Shown here: positions 16,211 through 24,646 of the stretch, one piece after another
Numbering within the stretch: the stretch's first letter is position 1
Layout of the letters: each line of letters starts with the position of its first letter
Assembly (NCBI RefSeq): GCF_004758605.1
Contig: NZ_CP038511.1
Coordinates: forward strand, 124,001-188,000
Direction: 5' to 3'
DNA length: 64,000 nucleotides
Source of the DNA: Deinococcus metallilatus
GTDB taxonomy: Bacteria > Deinococcota > Deinococci > Deinococcales > Deinococcaceae
Notes under the pieces: model-generated
The model's input: the letters and a program-made list of their open reading frames with translations, nothing else
Database searches by the model: none
What the model was told of the DNA's origin: nothing
Position numbers and translations under genes: made by a program

Positions 16211-17314
16211 GAACAGAATGAGGCGTCGCGTTCCCGGAAGACTCACGCCCTGCTGGAGTTGCATGGCGGCCTCGCGGGCCGCAGCGGGATTCAGCCCCAG
16301 ACTTCGCAGGGCGCCCGCGGCGCGCTCCTCACTTTCGCGGGCATAGGTGGCCGCGATGAGCCGGGCGAGCTGGACGCGCTCTTCCAGGGTGAGCTGCGGC
16401 AGCACGCGCCGGGCCTCGTCGAGTGGGTCCGTGACCGTCCCGCTTCTGTGCGCCAGCCTCGGGCGCGCGGGCGCGCGGTAGGCGCTCTCCAGGCTGGCGA
16501 GCGCGTGCCGGCGAGTGTAGGGGTCGTGTCGACCGCGTGCGTCCTGCTGCCCGACCCCGTCGGTGTAGTCCATCATCACGGGCCGGGCGTCCTCCAGGGC
16601 GTATCCCGCCTTTTTCAGTTCACGGGCGAGCCAGTACCCGGCGTTGTTCCGCGCACCGGAAGCCCGGTTCAGCGCTTCCCGCAACAGGGTCGGCGCGTCC
16701 TCGCCGGCCCTCAGCTTGCTCGGGTCGAGTTCCGGCAATTCCGGCGGGGGCGGGCAGGTGAGGCCCGTCCACAGGGCTACCGCCTCGGGCAGACACGCGG
16801 GGTCGAGCAACGCCTCGCTGAGGAGCTGGTACCTCCCGTTGGCCAGAACGCTCGGGGGCAGGACGATCATCCCGCCGTCCCCCCGGACATCCAGTCCGGG
16901 GAACGGCGGGTTCTTGAAGCTGCCGCTGGCGAGCGTCCGGACCTTCCAGCCCGGATGCGGGAAGTACAGGTGCGGGGACCCGCCCCCCGAGAGGGCGCTG
17001 GGGGTCAGGCCCCACTCCTTCAGGAGCGCCCAGCCCGCCGCTCCGTCCAAGTCGATCACCACCCGCCTGCTGACCGTTCCGGTGACGCCCGCCATGCCCG
17101 GGACGCGGCGCCGGGGGTGGAACCACTCGCGCAGCAGGTCCGGGCTCACCCGCTCTTGCTGGAACCTCCGCCAGGCGGGCACCCGCCTCCCCTCGTCGTT
17201 GACGGTGTAGTGCCCCGTCTCGACCATGACGGTGTGCGGCCCCTTGAACGGGTGAACCGGGATCACGTTCCACCCCACCTCCAGGGCACGCTGGGCCTGT
17301 TCCAGCAGGTTCAT
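16193..17314 (-). CDS. Bifunctional DNA primase/polymerase (Prim-Pol domain)
   Basis: This 373-residue protein opens with ALEVGWNVIPVHPFKGP and WRRFQQERVSPDLLREWF. It then has VTGTVSRRVVIDLDGAAG (D88 and D90 as metal ligands), SGGGSPHLYF (catalytic His) and GLDVRGDGGMIVLPPS. These are the ordered motifs of archaeo-eukaryotic-type Prim-Pol (PF09250), which makes primers for plasmid replication. The C-terminal part is helical and ends in a basic tail. No helicase domain is fused. It overlaps the preceding gene (ATGA) and precedes rep by 16 nt. Confidence 0.9.
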   Translation of the reverse strand: MNLLEQAQRALEVGWNVIPVHPFKGPHTVMVETGHYTVNDEGRRVPAWRRFQQERVSPDLLREWFHPRRRVPGMAGVTGTVSRRVVIDLDGAAGWALLKEWGLTPSALSGGGSPHLYFPHPGWKVRTLASGSFKNPPFPGLDVRGDGGMIVLPPSVLANGRYQLLSEALLDPACLPEAVALWTGLTCPPPPELPELDPSKLRAGEDAPTLLREALNRASGARNNAGYWLARELKKAGYALEDARPVMMDYTDGVGQQDARGRHDPYTRRHALASLESAYRAPARPRLAHRSGTVTDPLDEARRVLPQLTLEERVQLARLIAATYARESEERAAGALRSLGLNPAAAREAAMQLQQGVSLPGTRRLILFLRRRR

Positions 17315-17793
17315 GCGGATTGCCGCTCGTCCGACGGGTCCCCCGTCGTCTCGGTGCTCGCCCCTGTGGGTCTAACCGGCAGGGCCTGGACCGGAGGCGC
17401 TTTCCCCCGGGCTGGTTTCTCGCCGCTTTCCTTCCCCGGGTCCTTGCCCGCGTCATGGCCCTGGAGCTGCCGGGCCTTGGCGGCCAGCAGGGCGAACATT
17501 TCCGGCGTGCAACTGGCATAGGTCTCGCGCGTCGCGACCTTGCCCTCATCGTGCCGGAAACCGAGCACCTGCGCGACCGTCTCCTTGTGCCACCGCCGGA
17601 ACCGCTCATCGTCGAGGATCGCGTAGGACAGGAAGTCCAGGCGGTGCCTCCCACAGCGCAGGGTCTGCTCCTTCCCGGGGACGGCGTCAAAGCGGCCTTG
17701 CGAGAACGCCTCCTGAAAGCGCTGGAGGTACAGCTGAAGATAGCCGGGGTGGTCGAATTGAGCCGTCACTTCGGTCAGGTCAGTGATGTGCAT
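17311..17793 (-). CDS. Hypothetical protein of the replication operon
   Basis: This 160-residue protein starts at ATG 17793 (MHITDLTEVTAQFDHPGYLQ), overlapping the GspE-N-like gene end by 14 nt and the primase start by 4 nt. It has an aromatic-rich helical N-terminal 115 residues (YLQRFQEAFSQGRFD, HRLDFLSYAILDDERFRRWHK) and a Pro/Lys-rich disordered tail. No family recognised. Its tight packing before Prim-Pol suggests a replication accessory role. Confidence 0.65.
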   Translation of the reverse strand: MHITDLTEVTAQFDHPGYLQLYLQRFQEAFSQGRFDAVPGKEQTLRCGRHRLDFLSYAILDDERFRRWHKETVAQVLGFRHDEGKVATRETYASCTPEMFALLAAKARQLQGHDAGKDPGKESGEKPARGKAPPVQALPVRPTGASTETTGDPSDERQSA

Positions 17794-18667
17794 GTGGCCG
17801 TCCTCGTTTCTGAATGAGGCTGCGGATGACGGTGCGGGTGGTGATCTCGTAGGCCACCGGCCAGCCGCTCAGGCGCCGCAGGTGGAGACCGAGGAGGTCG
17901 TCGGGCGCGGTGGCCGTCAGGACCACCAGCGTGCCCCGCTCCCGGTCCAGCCGTAGGGGATAGAGGTCGTGTCGGCGGATGGCCTCCTCCGGCAGGAGGT
18001 GTTCCTCGAGCGTCACGGGCGCGTGCCGGTAGAGGGGGAGGTTCAGGTGGTCGGCCAGGGCAGCCGCGTAGTCGTCCTCGCTGATCAGGCCGTCGCCCAG
18101 CAGCCCCGCTTCCCGACCCTGGTACGGCCGCATCTCTGCCCCGGGGATCAGTCCGGTGACCGCGAGGCGGGCGGCCAGACTCAGCGGCCCGGCCAGCGCC
18201 TCGGGATAGGTGAGGCGCAGACAGCGGCGGTACAGGTCGGGGGGCAGGATCGAGCAGGCGAGGTCCCCGCCTCCGGTCAGTGAAATTGCGCGCGCACGTT
18301 CCTGGAGCCGCGAGTCGCTGAGGTCGAGGAAAGGGTCGGGGGACAGCAGGCGCAGGGTTTCCCCCTCGCGCCGCTGAGCCAGGGTGAGGGTGTCCAGCGC
18401 GAGGGAACGGGGAAGCATCGGTTCCACCCCGCCGCCTGGCCGGCGAATGGCTTCCTCGACCGTCTCGATCTCGTTCAGGCGGGTGTAGACCGGGCGGCCA
18501 TGCAGCCGGGCCAGACGTTGCCAGAGGTCGTGGGTGTCTGCCGCGGTGCGTTCCAGGACGCGCAGCAGCGTGCCTCCCAGGGTCTGCTGGGCGCGGAGGG
18601 CCGTGTCGGCCTCCTCCTCGCTCAGCAGACCTCCAGCGTGCAGCAGTTCGAGCGTGTCCTCGGTCAT
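17780..18667 (-). CDS. GspE-N/MshEN-like protein without ATPase core
   Basis: This 295-residue protein has repeats typical of the N-terminal domain of GspE/PilB ATPases. One is LHAGGLLSEEEADTALRAQQ with LLRVLERT near the start. A second begins at about 185 with LLGDGLISEDDYAAALADHL, then LYRHAPVTLEEHLLPEEAIR and a final beta-alpha-beta (GTLVVLTATAPDDLLGLHLR, then WPVAYEITTRTVIRSLI). In MshEN these segments bind c-di-GMP. The motor ATPase domain is absent, so it may be a free-standing ligand-binding or regulatory module. A second such protein lies at 26995-28524. Confidence 0.62.
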   Translation of the reverse strand: MTEDTLELLHAGGLLSEEEADTALRAQQTLGGTLLRVLERTAADTHDLWQRLARLHGRPVYTRLNEIETVEEAIRRPGGGVEPMLPRSLALDTLTLAQRREGETLRLLSPDPFLDLSDSRLQERARAISLTGGGDLACSILPPDLYRRCLRLTYPEALAGPLSLAARLAVTGLIPGAEMRPYQGREAGLLGDGLISEDDYAAALADHLNLPLYRHAPVTLEEHLLPEEAIRRHDLYPLRLDRERGTLVVLTATAPDDLLGLHLRRLSGWPVAYEITTRTVIRSLIQKRGRPHAHH

Positions 18668-19449
18668 GCCAGGCCGCGCCCGGTGTACCAGCGCACGGCG
18701 CGGGCGAGGGTGTCGTCGAGGCGGGTCTGGGGCACGTTGAAACGCAGGTTTTTCTCCTCGATCAGCCGCCCGATCCGTCTCGCTAAAGGCTGAACATCCG
18801 GGTAATCGCTCAGGTACCTCTCGGCGTCCTCCCAGAAGCGCGGTGTGGTTGGATGTTGGTGCCGCAGCTCGATCGTCTTGCTGGGGGCGACCAGGTCGAG
18901 GGCCCAGCAGGCCGCCTCCAGTTCGGTCTGGCAGAGCTGCTCACCCCGCACCCGCCCGTCGTAGAGGTGCAGTTCGCCTTCGCCGTACAGCAGTCCGGCC
19001 ACATGGGTCTGCAGGCCGTCGGTAACGGCGTAGGTGTGCAGGTGGTAGTGGTTCAGCCCGTTCATGCGTGGGAGGGTCCCTCCCTCCGCCTGGGTGAGGA
19101 TGTCCTGCCAGAAGCCGTCGAGCCGGGTGAGGGTGCCCACCCGCAGTTGCAGCGACTTTCTCTGGAGCAGCGCCTTGAGTTCTTTCGGCCACCCGCTCGG
19201 CGGACGGCGCACCTGTTCGCGCAGGGTGTGCAGGTTGGTGTGGACGTATACCAGGCTGTGAAACGGCACGCTGCCCAGGGCGGTGAGGAGTGCGCTGAGG
19301 CGCTGTTCCTCCTCACCCTGGCCCTGCACCGGCACGGTGAAGTAGTGCCCGGTCTTGCCTTCGTTGCGGACGTGAATGACGGTGAGGTCCTGGCCCGAGA
19401 GCTGGAGGTACAGGCGCTGCTCGGGACGTTTGCTGGCTTCAGCAGGCAT
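18664..19449 (-). CDS. RNase H-fold-like protein (tentative)
   Basis: The start ATG 19449 (MPAEASKRPEQRLYLQLSG) follows GAGGAG, giving 261 residues. The second half has the order of an RNase HI fold: HTYAVTDGLQTHVAGLLYG (Asp in strand 1), TELEAACWALDLVAP (Glu in helix A), and near the end VPQTRLDDTLARAVRWYTG (Asp before the last helix). The usual third acidic residue is not obvious. If real, it could remove primer RNA or resolve intermediates in the primase/rep operon. The first half (QDLTVIHVRNEGKTGHYF) is unassigned. Confidence 0.45.
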   Translation of the reverse strand: MPAEASKRPEQRLYLQLSGQDLTVIHVRNEGKTGHYFTVPVQGQGEEEQRLSALLTALGSVPFHSLVYVHTNLHTLREQVRRPPSGWPKELKALLQRKSLQLRVGTLTRLDGFWQDILTQAEGGTLPRMNGLNHYHLHTYAVTDGLQTHVAGLLYGEGELHLYDGRVRGEQLCQTELEAACWALDLVAPSKTIELRHQHPTTPRFWEDAERYLSDYPDVQPLARRIGRLIEEKNLRFNVPQTRLDDTLARAVRWYTGRGLA

Positions 19450-20561
19450 GGGGCTCCTCGTGACGTTGCTGGTGACGTTGGCGGGCACGTGCGCCGATGC
19501 GGCGGCGATCCTTCGGGGAGATGGCTTCGTCCCTGCAAACCGTGATCAGGTTCCCCTGCCGGTTGCCTCCTCGGTCGCCACCGGCGTGAATCCACACCTG
19601 CCCGGGTGGGACTGGCCCGAGCAGGGACGTGGTGAGGTGCTGGGGAGTGAGTGGGCCCCGTTCGTCGCGGACGCTGCGTGTGATGTCCCGGTAGGTCTTC
19701 ACACGCCGGACGCGGGACGTCAGCCGAGCCTCGTCGGGTGGATTGAGGAGGCTCGGCTCTTAAGTTTTGAACCCCGTCGGGCACCTCCTCGGCAACCGGG
19801 GGAGTGAGCGGTGGCCGGAGCGGCCGAGCCCGCAGGGAACGGGGGAGAGCGCGGGCGACGCGGCGGCGGGGCAGGGGAGGACGCGGCCGGCCCGGCCGCC
19901 TCGGTGCCGCCTCGAAGGTGGCAATCAGGCACCCCTCGATGGCGTGGATCAGCCCGCCACCCACCAGGTGGGCGAGCAATTGCTCCGCCACCTCCCGGGC
20001 CACGCCGAGAGCGTTACGAAACGCCACCCCCGAAAAGCGCCTTGGTCCGTCCGGGTGAAGCAGGGTGGACGCTGCCTCGCTCGCCCGGTGGATCAGCGCC
20101 GGGTCCAGTGCCGGGCGCCACGCCGGTGGAGGCAGCCGGTACTGGGTGATCTCGTCTCGCCGCAGCCGCACGGTCTGCCGCTCAACGTCAGGCAGATCCT
20201 GCAAGACGTCACTCAGCAGCGTCGGATCCCCGCCGTATCCCCCCGAACCATCTGCGAGCGCGCGTCGCAACTGGGCGAAATCGGCCCAGGTGCCCACACT
20301 TGCCAGCACCTCGGTCACGCGTGCCTGCAGCCGGATTCGCCAGTCCCGCAAGCGTTGGGGGAGGTTCTCTCGCAGGAAGTACACTTTCACGTTGCCCCCG
20401 TGGGCATGCAGGGTTCCCTCCTCGGTCAACGTGACCAGCACCTGACGGCAGGTCCGCAGTGACGGTGCACCCGGCTGCCCGCTGCAACGCTGGTACATCT
20501 CCGCCGCGGTGATCCCGTTTCGGCTCAGTTCAAGGCACAGGGGGCGTAGGTCGGCTCGCAT
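19062..20561 (-). CDS. Winged-helix-like plasmid protein; 3' end unreliable
   Basis: From ATG 20561 the first 220 residues look real. They carry helix-turn-helix-like segments (CLELSRNGITAAEMYQRC, SLRTCRQVLVTLTEEGTLHA with VKVYFLREN) and a second one (FRNALGVAREVAEQLLAHLV then GGGLIHAIEG). An Arg/Pro-rich stretch follows. The open frame continues to 19062, but beyond about 19760 the same bases are better explained by the genes at 19439-19702 and 18664-19449. The true gene probably stops near 19760 or is frame-shifted there. It would be first in the replication operon and may regulate it. Confidence 0.42.
   Translation of the reverse strand: MRADLRPLCLELSRNGITAAEMYQRCSGQPGAPSLRTCRQVLVTLTEEGTLHAHGGNVKVYFLRENLPQRLRDWRIRLQARVTEVLASVGTWADFAQLRRALADGSGGYGGDPTLLSDVLQDLPDVERQTVRLRRDEITQYRLPPPAWRPALDPALIHRASEAASTLLHPDGPRRFSGVAFRNALGVAREVAEQLLAHLVGGGLIHAIEGCLIATFEAAPRRPGRPRPPLPRRRVARALPRSLRARPLRPPLTPPVAEEVPDGVQNLRAEPPQSTRRGSADVPRPACEDLPGHHTQRPRRTGPTHSPAPHHVPARASPTRAGVDSRRWRPRRQPAGEPDHGLQGRSHLPEGSPPHRRTCPPTSPATSRGAPCLLKPANVPSSACTSSSRARTSPSFTSATKARPGTTSPCRCRARVRRNSASAHSSPPWAACRFTAWYTSTPTCTPCANRCAVRRAGGRKNSRRCSRESRCNCGWAPSPGSTASGRTSSPRRREGPSHA
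19439..19702 (-). CDS. Small hypothetical protein, uncertain start
   Basis: From GTG 19702 the frame gives 87 residues (KTYRDITRSVRDERGPLTPQ, GPVPPGQVWIHAGGDRGGNR, ending in a basic tail), overlapping the next gene by 11 nt. The same frame is open and coding-like for 19 codons upstream, back to a TAA at 19760-19762, and no clear RBS precedes the GTG. It may be its own gene or the displaced 3' end of the winged-helix gene upstream. Confidence 0.4.
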   Translation of the reverse strand: MKTYRDITRSVRDERGPLTPQHLTTSLLGPVPPGQVWIHAGGDRGGNRQGNLITVCRDEAISPKDRRRIGARARQRHQQRHEEPHAC

Positions 20562-20930
20562 CTCGCGCGCATGGTGCCCGCCGGACCCAAAACCCTGCGG
20601 AGCTTTCTTTAAACCCTCCCTAGAACGCTGTTTTTACGGAAACGGGCTTAAGTTGTTCAGACAGGAGGCGGGGCCGTACTGTGTTTGAGATTTCGTTCTC
20701 CGCCCTGCTGACCTGATCTTTTTACTGGACGACTGGGAGAAGAAGCCCCCCGTCATAAGCCGCCGAACAGAATGACCGATAAATTAAGAGATGGTAAAAA
20801 CGTGGAGCGTCTTCCTCTTTAACTTGTCTAGCACTTTTTAAAGTTGCTCGTCGGTGGTTGAACTTGTCTGGGTCAATTCTGCCGCTCCGGAAGTCGCCGT
20901 TGGAGATTTGGGAAGAGGAGAAATGCGAGG
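20562..20930. promoter_or_regulatory. AT-richer divergent intergenic region with direct repeats
   Basis: This region separates the minus-strand replication operon from the plus-strand ATPase regulator. AACTTGTCT occurs at 20821-20829 and again at 20861-20869, 40 nt apart, on either side of ACTTTTTAAAGT. Such repeats just ahead of a regulator gene may be operators for autoregulation. No gene seen. Confidence 0.4.
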
Positions 20931-23681
20931 ATGGCTGGACGTCTGAATGCGGTGAGCCCGGTGCCGCTGTTGCCGCGGCCCCACCTTCTGGCACGATTGT
21001 CGGCGCCGGTCGCGGTTCTGGCGGCACCTCACGGCTACGGGAAAAGCCGACTGATCGAGACCTACCAGGCGCAGCTCACCCTGCGGGGTCAGCAGGTGGT
21101 GGCGCTGACCTGCTCGCCTGACGACCGGCGCCCCTTTCACCTCGCCAACCGCCTCACCCGCGCCGTCATGCGCGTGACGGGCCGCCGGATGTTCGAGGGG
21201 TTGGCCTCGACGTATGCTGCTGGGGACCTGTACAGCGCGTTCGGGCTCGCGCAGGCGGTGGCCGAGGACCTCCTGTACGCCGAGGTTCCCTTCACCCTGC
21301 TGATCGACGGCGTCGACGGCGAGGAGGCAGCCACCTTTGTCGCGGAACTGGCGGTGCGTGTCGCTCCCCTGGTCCAGGTGATCGTTTCGGGATACGAGCC
21401 GCTCGCCGCGTACTTTCCCGCGGAGGTCACGGTCCTGGGGCGGGAAGAGCTGGAGTTCACCTCGCAGGAGGCTGCGGCTCTGGGGGTGCCGGACAACCCG
21501 TATGACGGCTGGCCCGCACCGACCCTGATCCTGGCGGGGGGGCAGGGGCAGCCCGACCAGTACACCCAGCAACTGGTCGGACGCCTCGCCCCCGAGGACC
21601 TCGGGCTCCTGCCGGCGGCGCTGCTGGACGTCTGGCACCGTCAGACCGGCAGCCAAGTGTGCAAGGCGCTCGGTCTTCCCCGCAACTACCTCCGCCGCTT
21701 CGAGGAGCTGGGCTTCCCGCTCCGTCCTCACGGCGACGGCGTGGCTCCCCCGGCGCTGCTGCGTGAGGCGATGCTCGAGGAGCTGCGCCGGACAGATGCG
21801 GACAGCTTCCGCAAGTCCAGTGAGCGGCTGGCGACGCTCATCGAGGCGACCCAGCCGATCCGCGCCCTGGAACTGCGCAGTGAGATCGGGGATGAGGAGG
21901 GGGCATTGGCGCTGGCCCGCACCCGGCTTTCCATCTGGTCGCGTGAGCGCCACTGGTCACAGGTCCGGGCCCACCTGGAACCCTACTTCAATCGACTGAC
22001 CGCCGACGAGCAGTTGCTGCTCGCCCGCGCACAAGACGGGCTGGCGACCCATCAGGAGGAGGTGGGCCGCGCCCTGAAGGTGGCTCAGCACGCCCGGCAC
22101 CAGGGCGCCCGTGAACCGGAAGCAAGCTTCGTGGTGGGGGAGATGCTCCTGCGGCTCGGCTGGCTTGATCAGGCTGTGAGCGTCCTCGGCGAGGCGGTGA
22201 GGGCCTCACCGGAGGGGAGCGCGCCGCGCCTGCGCGCTCTGGGTTGGCTCGCGTTGTGTCTCGTGGCGCAGGGTCGCTCCGGCGCCGCGTTGATGGAGTT
22301 GCAGACCGCCTCAGGCGCCGCGGTGGGGCTGCCCGCCGAAGAGATCGGGGTCTTCTACGTTGCGAGGGCGAGTGCTTGCCTGCGTCTCGGTGACGTCCGG
22401 GCCGCACGGGACGCGGCGCGTCAGGCTCACATGGTCTACAGCTACAACCTGCCGCTGGCGTTGTCGGACCTGACGGTGACCTTTGAGCTGCTGCATCTCC
22501 TGATCGACCTCGGCGACCTCCGGGAAGCCCGCCTGCTGCTGGGGCAGTTGCCGCGTGTGACCGTCCCCGTCGGGCGCTGGTACGGTGCGAGCCGGGCGCT
22601 CTTGCAAGCACACCTGGCTCACCGCGAGCTGCGGCTGGGCGACGGTGAGGAAGAGGCGCTCGGGCAGGCCCGGCGTGCCCTGGAGGAAGCGCGCCTGGGG
22701 GGTTACCACACCCTGGAGGTGCAGGCCGGTCTCCGGGTGTGTCTGCTGCACGTGCACCGCCACGAATACCCGGCAGCGCTCTCGCTGGTCGGACAGCTCG
22801 AGGCGCTCTTGCCCCGTGACCCCTGGGTGGAGCCCACCCTGTCGGACCTCAAGGCGGTCTTGCGGGCCTGTCTGAGTGAGATGCCGCCGCCGCCCTCCCA
22901 GCGTCCCGTCGCGCTCCGTGAGAGTGCGCTGGTCCGGGCGCTGGTCCACGGTGGGCGCGAGGGCCACGAGCAGGTGTACGGTGCGGCCGTCGTGACCACC
23001 TGGCGGAACTGGTTTCCCTGGAGGGGCGGGCGCCTATGTGGACGGGTTCCGGACAGCGGGGCCGATGGCCTCCCGGCCGACCCTCTGCCCGGGTGGACCT
23101 CCCTGGAGATCTCCCCGGGTGGGTACGGCCTCCCCCCGGTCGAGGAGCGCCCGCTCGAGCATCACACCCTGGAGGTGCGCCTGCTGGGAACGCCACTGGC
23201 CCGGCTGGACGGCCGGGTGCTGGAACTGCCGCCCCGGGCGCTGGCCCTGCTGGCGTACCTGTGTGACGGCGAGGTCCACTCGGCGGGCGAGCTGATGGAG
23301 GCACTCTTCAGCGATTCCCGGCGACCCCGGGTGTACCTGTCCGTCGCGCTGAGAGGGCTGCGTTCGAGCTGGCAGGGCGTCCTCGGTCAGGCACGCGACC
23401 CGGTGGTCCGGGTGGATGGAGGCTACCGCCTGGCTCCTGGAGTGCGGGCCCGCTGCGACCTGCGCGAACTGCCTGGCGCCACCCTGCGTGGGGTGCTGGG
23501 CCTCTACCGGGGACCCCTGGCCCTGGAGCAACCCTGGATGTTCGTCACCCCGGACGAGCTTCGCCAAGGCATCCTGGCGCGCTTGAAGCAGGAGGCCGAC
23601 CCGCGCGAGGCGCAGGACATGCTCTCGCGGCTGCGCGCCGTGGATTCCGGGTTTCCTGCCTGGAGCAGTGACCACACCTGA
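20931..23681 (+). CDS. Large ATPase transcriptional regulator (MalT/SARP type)
   Basis: This 916-residue protein starts at ATG 20931, 10 nt after GAGGAG. The N-terminus is an AAA/STAND-type ATPase: LAAPHGYGKSRLIE (Walker A-like, residues 31-44) and FTLLIDGVDGEEA near 122-134 (Walker B). A helical, TPR-like middle of about 400 residues follows. Residues from about 745 form an OmpR/SARP-like winged helix (LEVRLLGTPLARLDGR, ALALLAYLCDGEVHS, then VYLSVALRGLRSSW and DPVVRVDGGYRLAP). Such proteins sense a ligand, oligomerise on ATP and activate nearby operons. It is a candidate controller of the promoter family found in this window. Confidence 0.82.
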   Translation: MAGRLNAVSPVPLLPRPHLLARLSAPVAVLAAPHGYGKSRLIETYQAQLTLRGQQVVALTCSPDDRRPFHLANRLTRAVMRVTGRRMFEGLASTYAAGDLYSAFGLAQAVAEDLLYAEVPFTLLIDGVDGEEAATFVAELAVRVAPLVQVIVSGYEPLAAYFPAEVTVLGREELEFTSQEAAALGVPDNPYDGWPAPTLILAGGQGQPDQYTQQLVGRLAPEDLGLLPAALLDVWHRQTGSQVCKALGLPRNYLRRFEELGFPLRPHGDGVAPPALLREAMLEELRRTDADSFRKSSERLATLIEATQPIRALELRSEIGDEEGALALARTRLSIWSRERHWSQVRAHLEPYFNRLTADEQLLLARAQDGLATHQEEVGRALKVAQHARHQGAREPEASFVVGEMLLRLGWLDQAVSVLGEAVRASPEGSAPRLRALGWLALCLVAQGRSGAALMELQTASGAAVGLPAEEIGVFYVARASACLRLGDVRAARDAARQAHMVYSYNLPLALSDLTVTFELLHLLIDLGDLREARLLLGQLPRVTVPVGRWYGASRALLQAHLAHRELRLGDGEEEALGQARRALEEARLGGYHTLEVQAGLRVCLLHVHRHEYPAALSLVGQLEALLPRDPWVEPTLSDLKAVLRACLSEMPPPPSQRPVALRESALVRALVHGGREGHEQVYGAAVVTTWRNWFPWRGGRLCGRVPDSGADGLPADPLPGWTSLEISPGGYGLPPVEERPLEHHTLEVRLLGTPLARLDGRVLELPPRALALLAYLCDGEVHSAGELMEALFSDSRRPRVYLSVALRGLRSSWQGVLGQARDPVVRVDGGYRLAPGVRARCDLRELPGATLRGVLGLYRGPLALEQPWMFVTPDELRQGILARLKQEADPREAQDMLSRLRAVDSGFPAWSSDHT

Positions 23682-23693
23682 GACGGGAAGGTC

Positions 23694-23717
23694 ACCAACC
23701 TGCGGTGGACCCATACT
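23694..23717 (+). promoter_or_regulatory. Shared-family promoter of the gene at 23724
   Basis: ACCAACCTG starts at 23694 (one mismatch to the TCCAACCTG core). The -10 CATACT is at 23712-23717, 18 nt from the element start. Six nt separate it from the ATG. Confidence 0.5.
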
Positions 23718-23723
23718 GCCCTC

Positions 23724-24314
23724 ATGCTCGTCTTTCCGCCGGACTGGACTGAAACGCCCCCCTATACCCTGCGACCGGTCGGCCCCCAGGTCGGCTATGT
23801 GATGCGGGTCCGGCGCCGCGTCCCCGTCTACCAGGCGCTGGCGTCCGTGGACCCCGAGCTGGACCCGCCGCCGGTGTTCGTGCTGGCTCCCGAGGGCACA
23901 TCCTGGTCCGCCCCGGGCGCGGCCTTGCTGGGGAAGGACGGGCAGGTGGTCGCCTACGCGACCTCGGCGAGCCGCCGTGACCCCTGCGTGTCCGCCGTGC
24001 TGGAGCGGGCCCTGGACCTTTCCGCCGGGCGGACCCTGGCCACCTGGGACGCCTCCTGCTGGGCGGCGCAACTGCTCGCGTTCCGAACGCCGGGCGCTTC
24101 CCGGGAGGCCGCCTGGATGCGGCTGAGCCGCCAGCCGGTGTTCTGCCTGCGCAGCAGGCTGGAGGAGCAGGATATTGACGTCTTCACGCTCGCCCAGGCC
24201 TGCGCCCAGTTTGGTCTGCCCGCGCCGGGAGAGGACGTCCTCTCGACCGCGTTCACGGTTCGGGTACTTCTTCAGGTGGCGTGGGCAGGCCATACCGCGC
24301 ACAGAGTTGGGTGA
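23724..24314 (+). CDS. Hypothetical protein, leaderless
   Basis: This 196-residue protein (MLVFPPDWTETPPYTLRPVG...) has a mixed alpha/beta composition, with VFVLAPEGTSWSAPGAALLG and a two-Cys middle (DASCWAAQLLAF, VFCLRSRLEEQD). No family recognised. The last 62 nt overlap, tail to tail, the opposite gene at 24253-24642. Its promoter belongs to the shared family, linking it to the transfer genes. Confidence 0.6.
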   Translation: MLVFPPDWTETPPYTLRPVGPQVGYVMRVRRRVPVYQALASVDPELDPPPVFVLAPEGTSWSAPGAALLGKDGQVVAYATSASRRDPCVSAVLERALDLSAGRTLATWDASCWAAQLLAFRTPGASREAAWMRLSRQPVFCLRSRLEEQDIDVFTLAQACAQFGLPAPGEDVLSTAFTVRVLLQVAWAGHTAHRVG

Positions 24315-24642
24315 GGAAGGTGCGGTGGTTGGTGCGGGCGGCCTCGACGGTGGCCGCCCGCGCCACCACTTCACCCTCGTCGCCGCGCACCAGCACCGTC
24401 TCGTAGAGCAGGGGCGGGTCAGCGCCCTCCCAGACGGGGACAAACAGCGTGACCAGACTGAGGTAGTCCGGGTCAGGCAGAAAGTGCATGCCGATCACCC
24501 GCTGCCGGGCCCGCCAGACGGTGGAGGGGAGCCGCTCCACCTCGACCGGCCGCCCTGTTTCGTCGGGAAGAAAAAACCGTGCCCCGTCGCCGTAGGGCCT
24601 CTCGTAAAGCAGGTCCGTTGCCCGCTGCCGGTCGACGTTCAT
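24253..24642 (-). CDS. Hypothetical protein
   Basis: This 129-residue protein starts at ATG 24642 (MNVDRQRATDLLYERPYGDG). A -10-like TACGCT lies 7 nt before the ATG, suggesting leaderless expression; GGGGAGG is too far upstream to be its RBS. The fold is probably alpha/beta (YLSLVTLFVPVWEGADPPLL, YETVLVRGDEGEVVARAATV). Its last residues (LCARYGLPTPPEEV) resemble the end of the convergent gene (ACAQFGLPAPGEDV), which hints that the two are distant relatives. Confidence 0.6.
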   Translation of the reverse strand: MNVDRQRATDLLYERPYGDGARFFLPDETGRPVEVERLPSTVWRARQRVIGMHFLPDPDYLSLVTLFVPVWEGADPPLLYETVLVRGDEGEVVARAATVEAARTNHRTFLTQLCARYGLPTPPEEVPEP

Positions 24643-24646
24643 GCCG

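Noticed and set aside
20821..20869. The AACTTGTCT direct repeats as part of the TCCAACCTG family
   Set aside because: The sequence differs in the core and has no correctly spaced -10 and start; kept only as possible operators.
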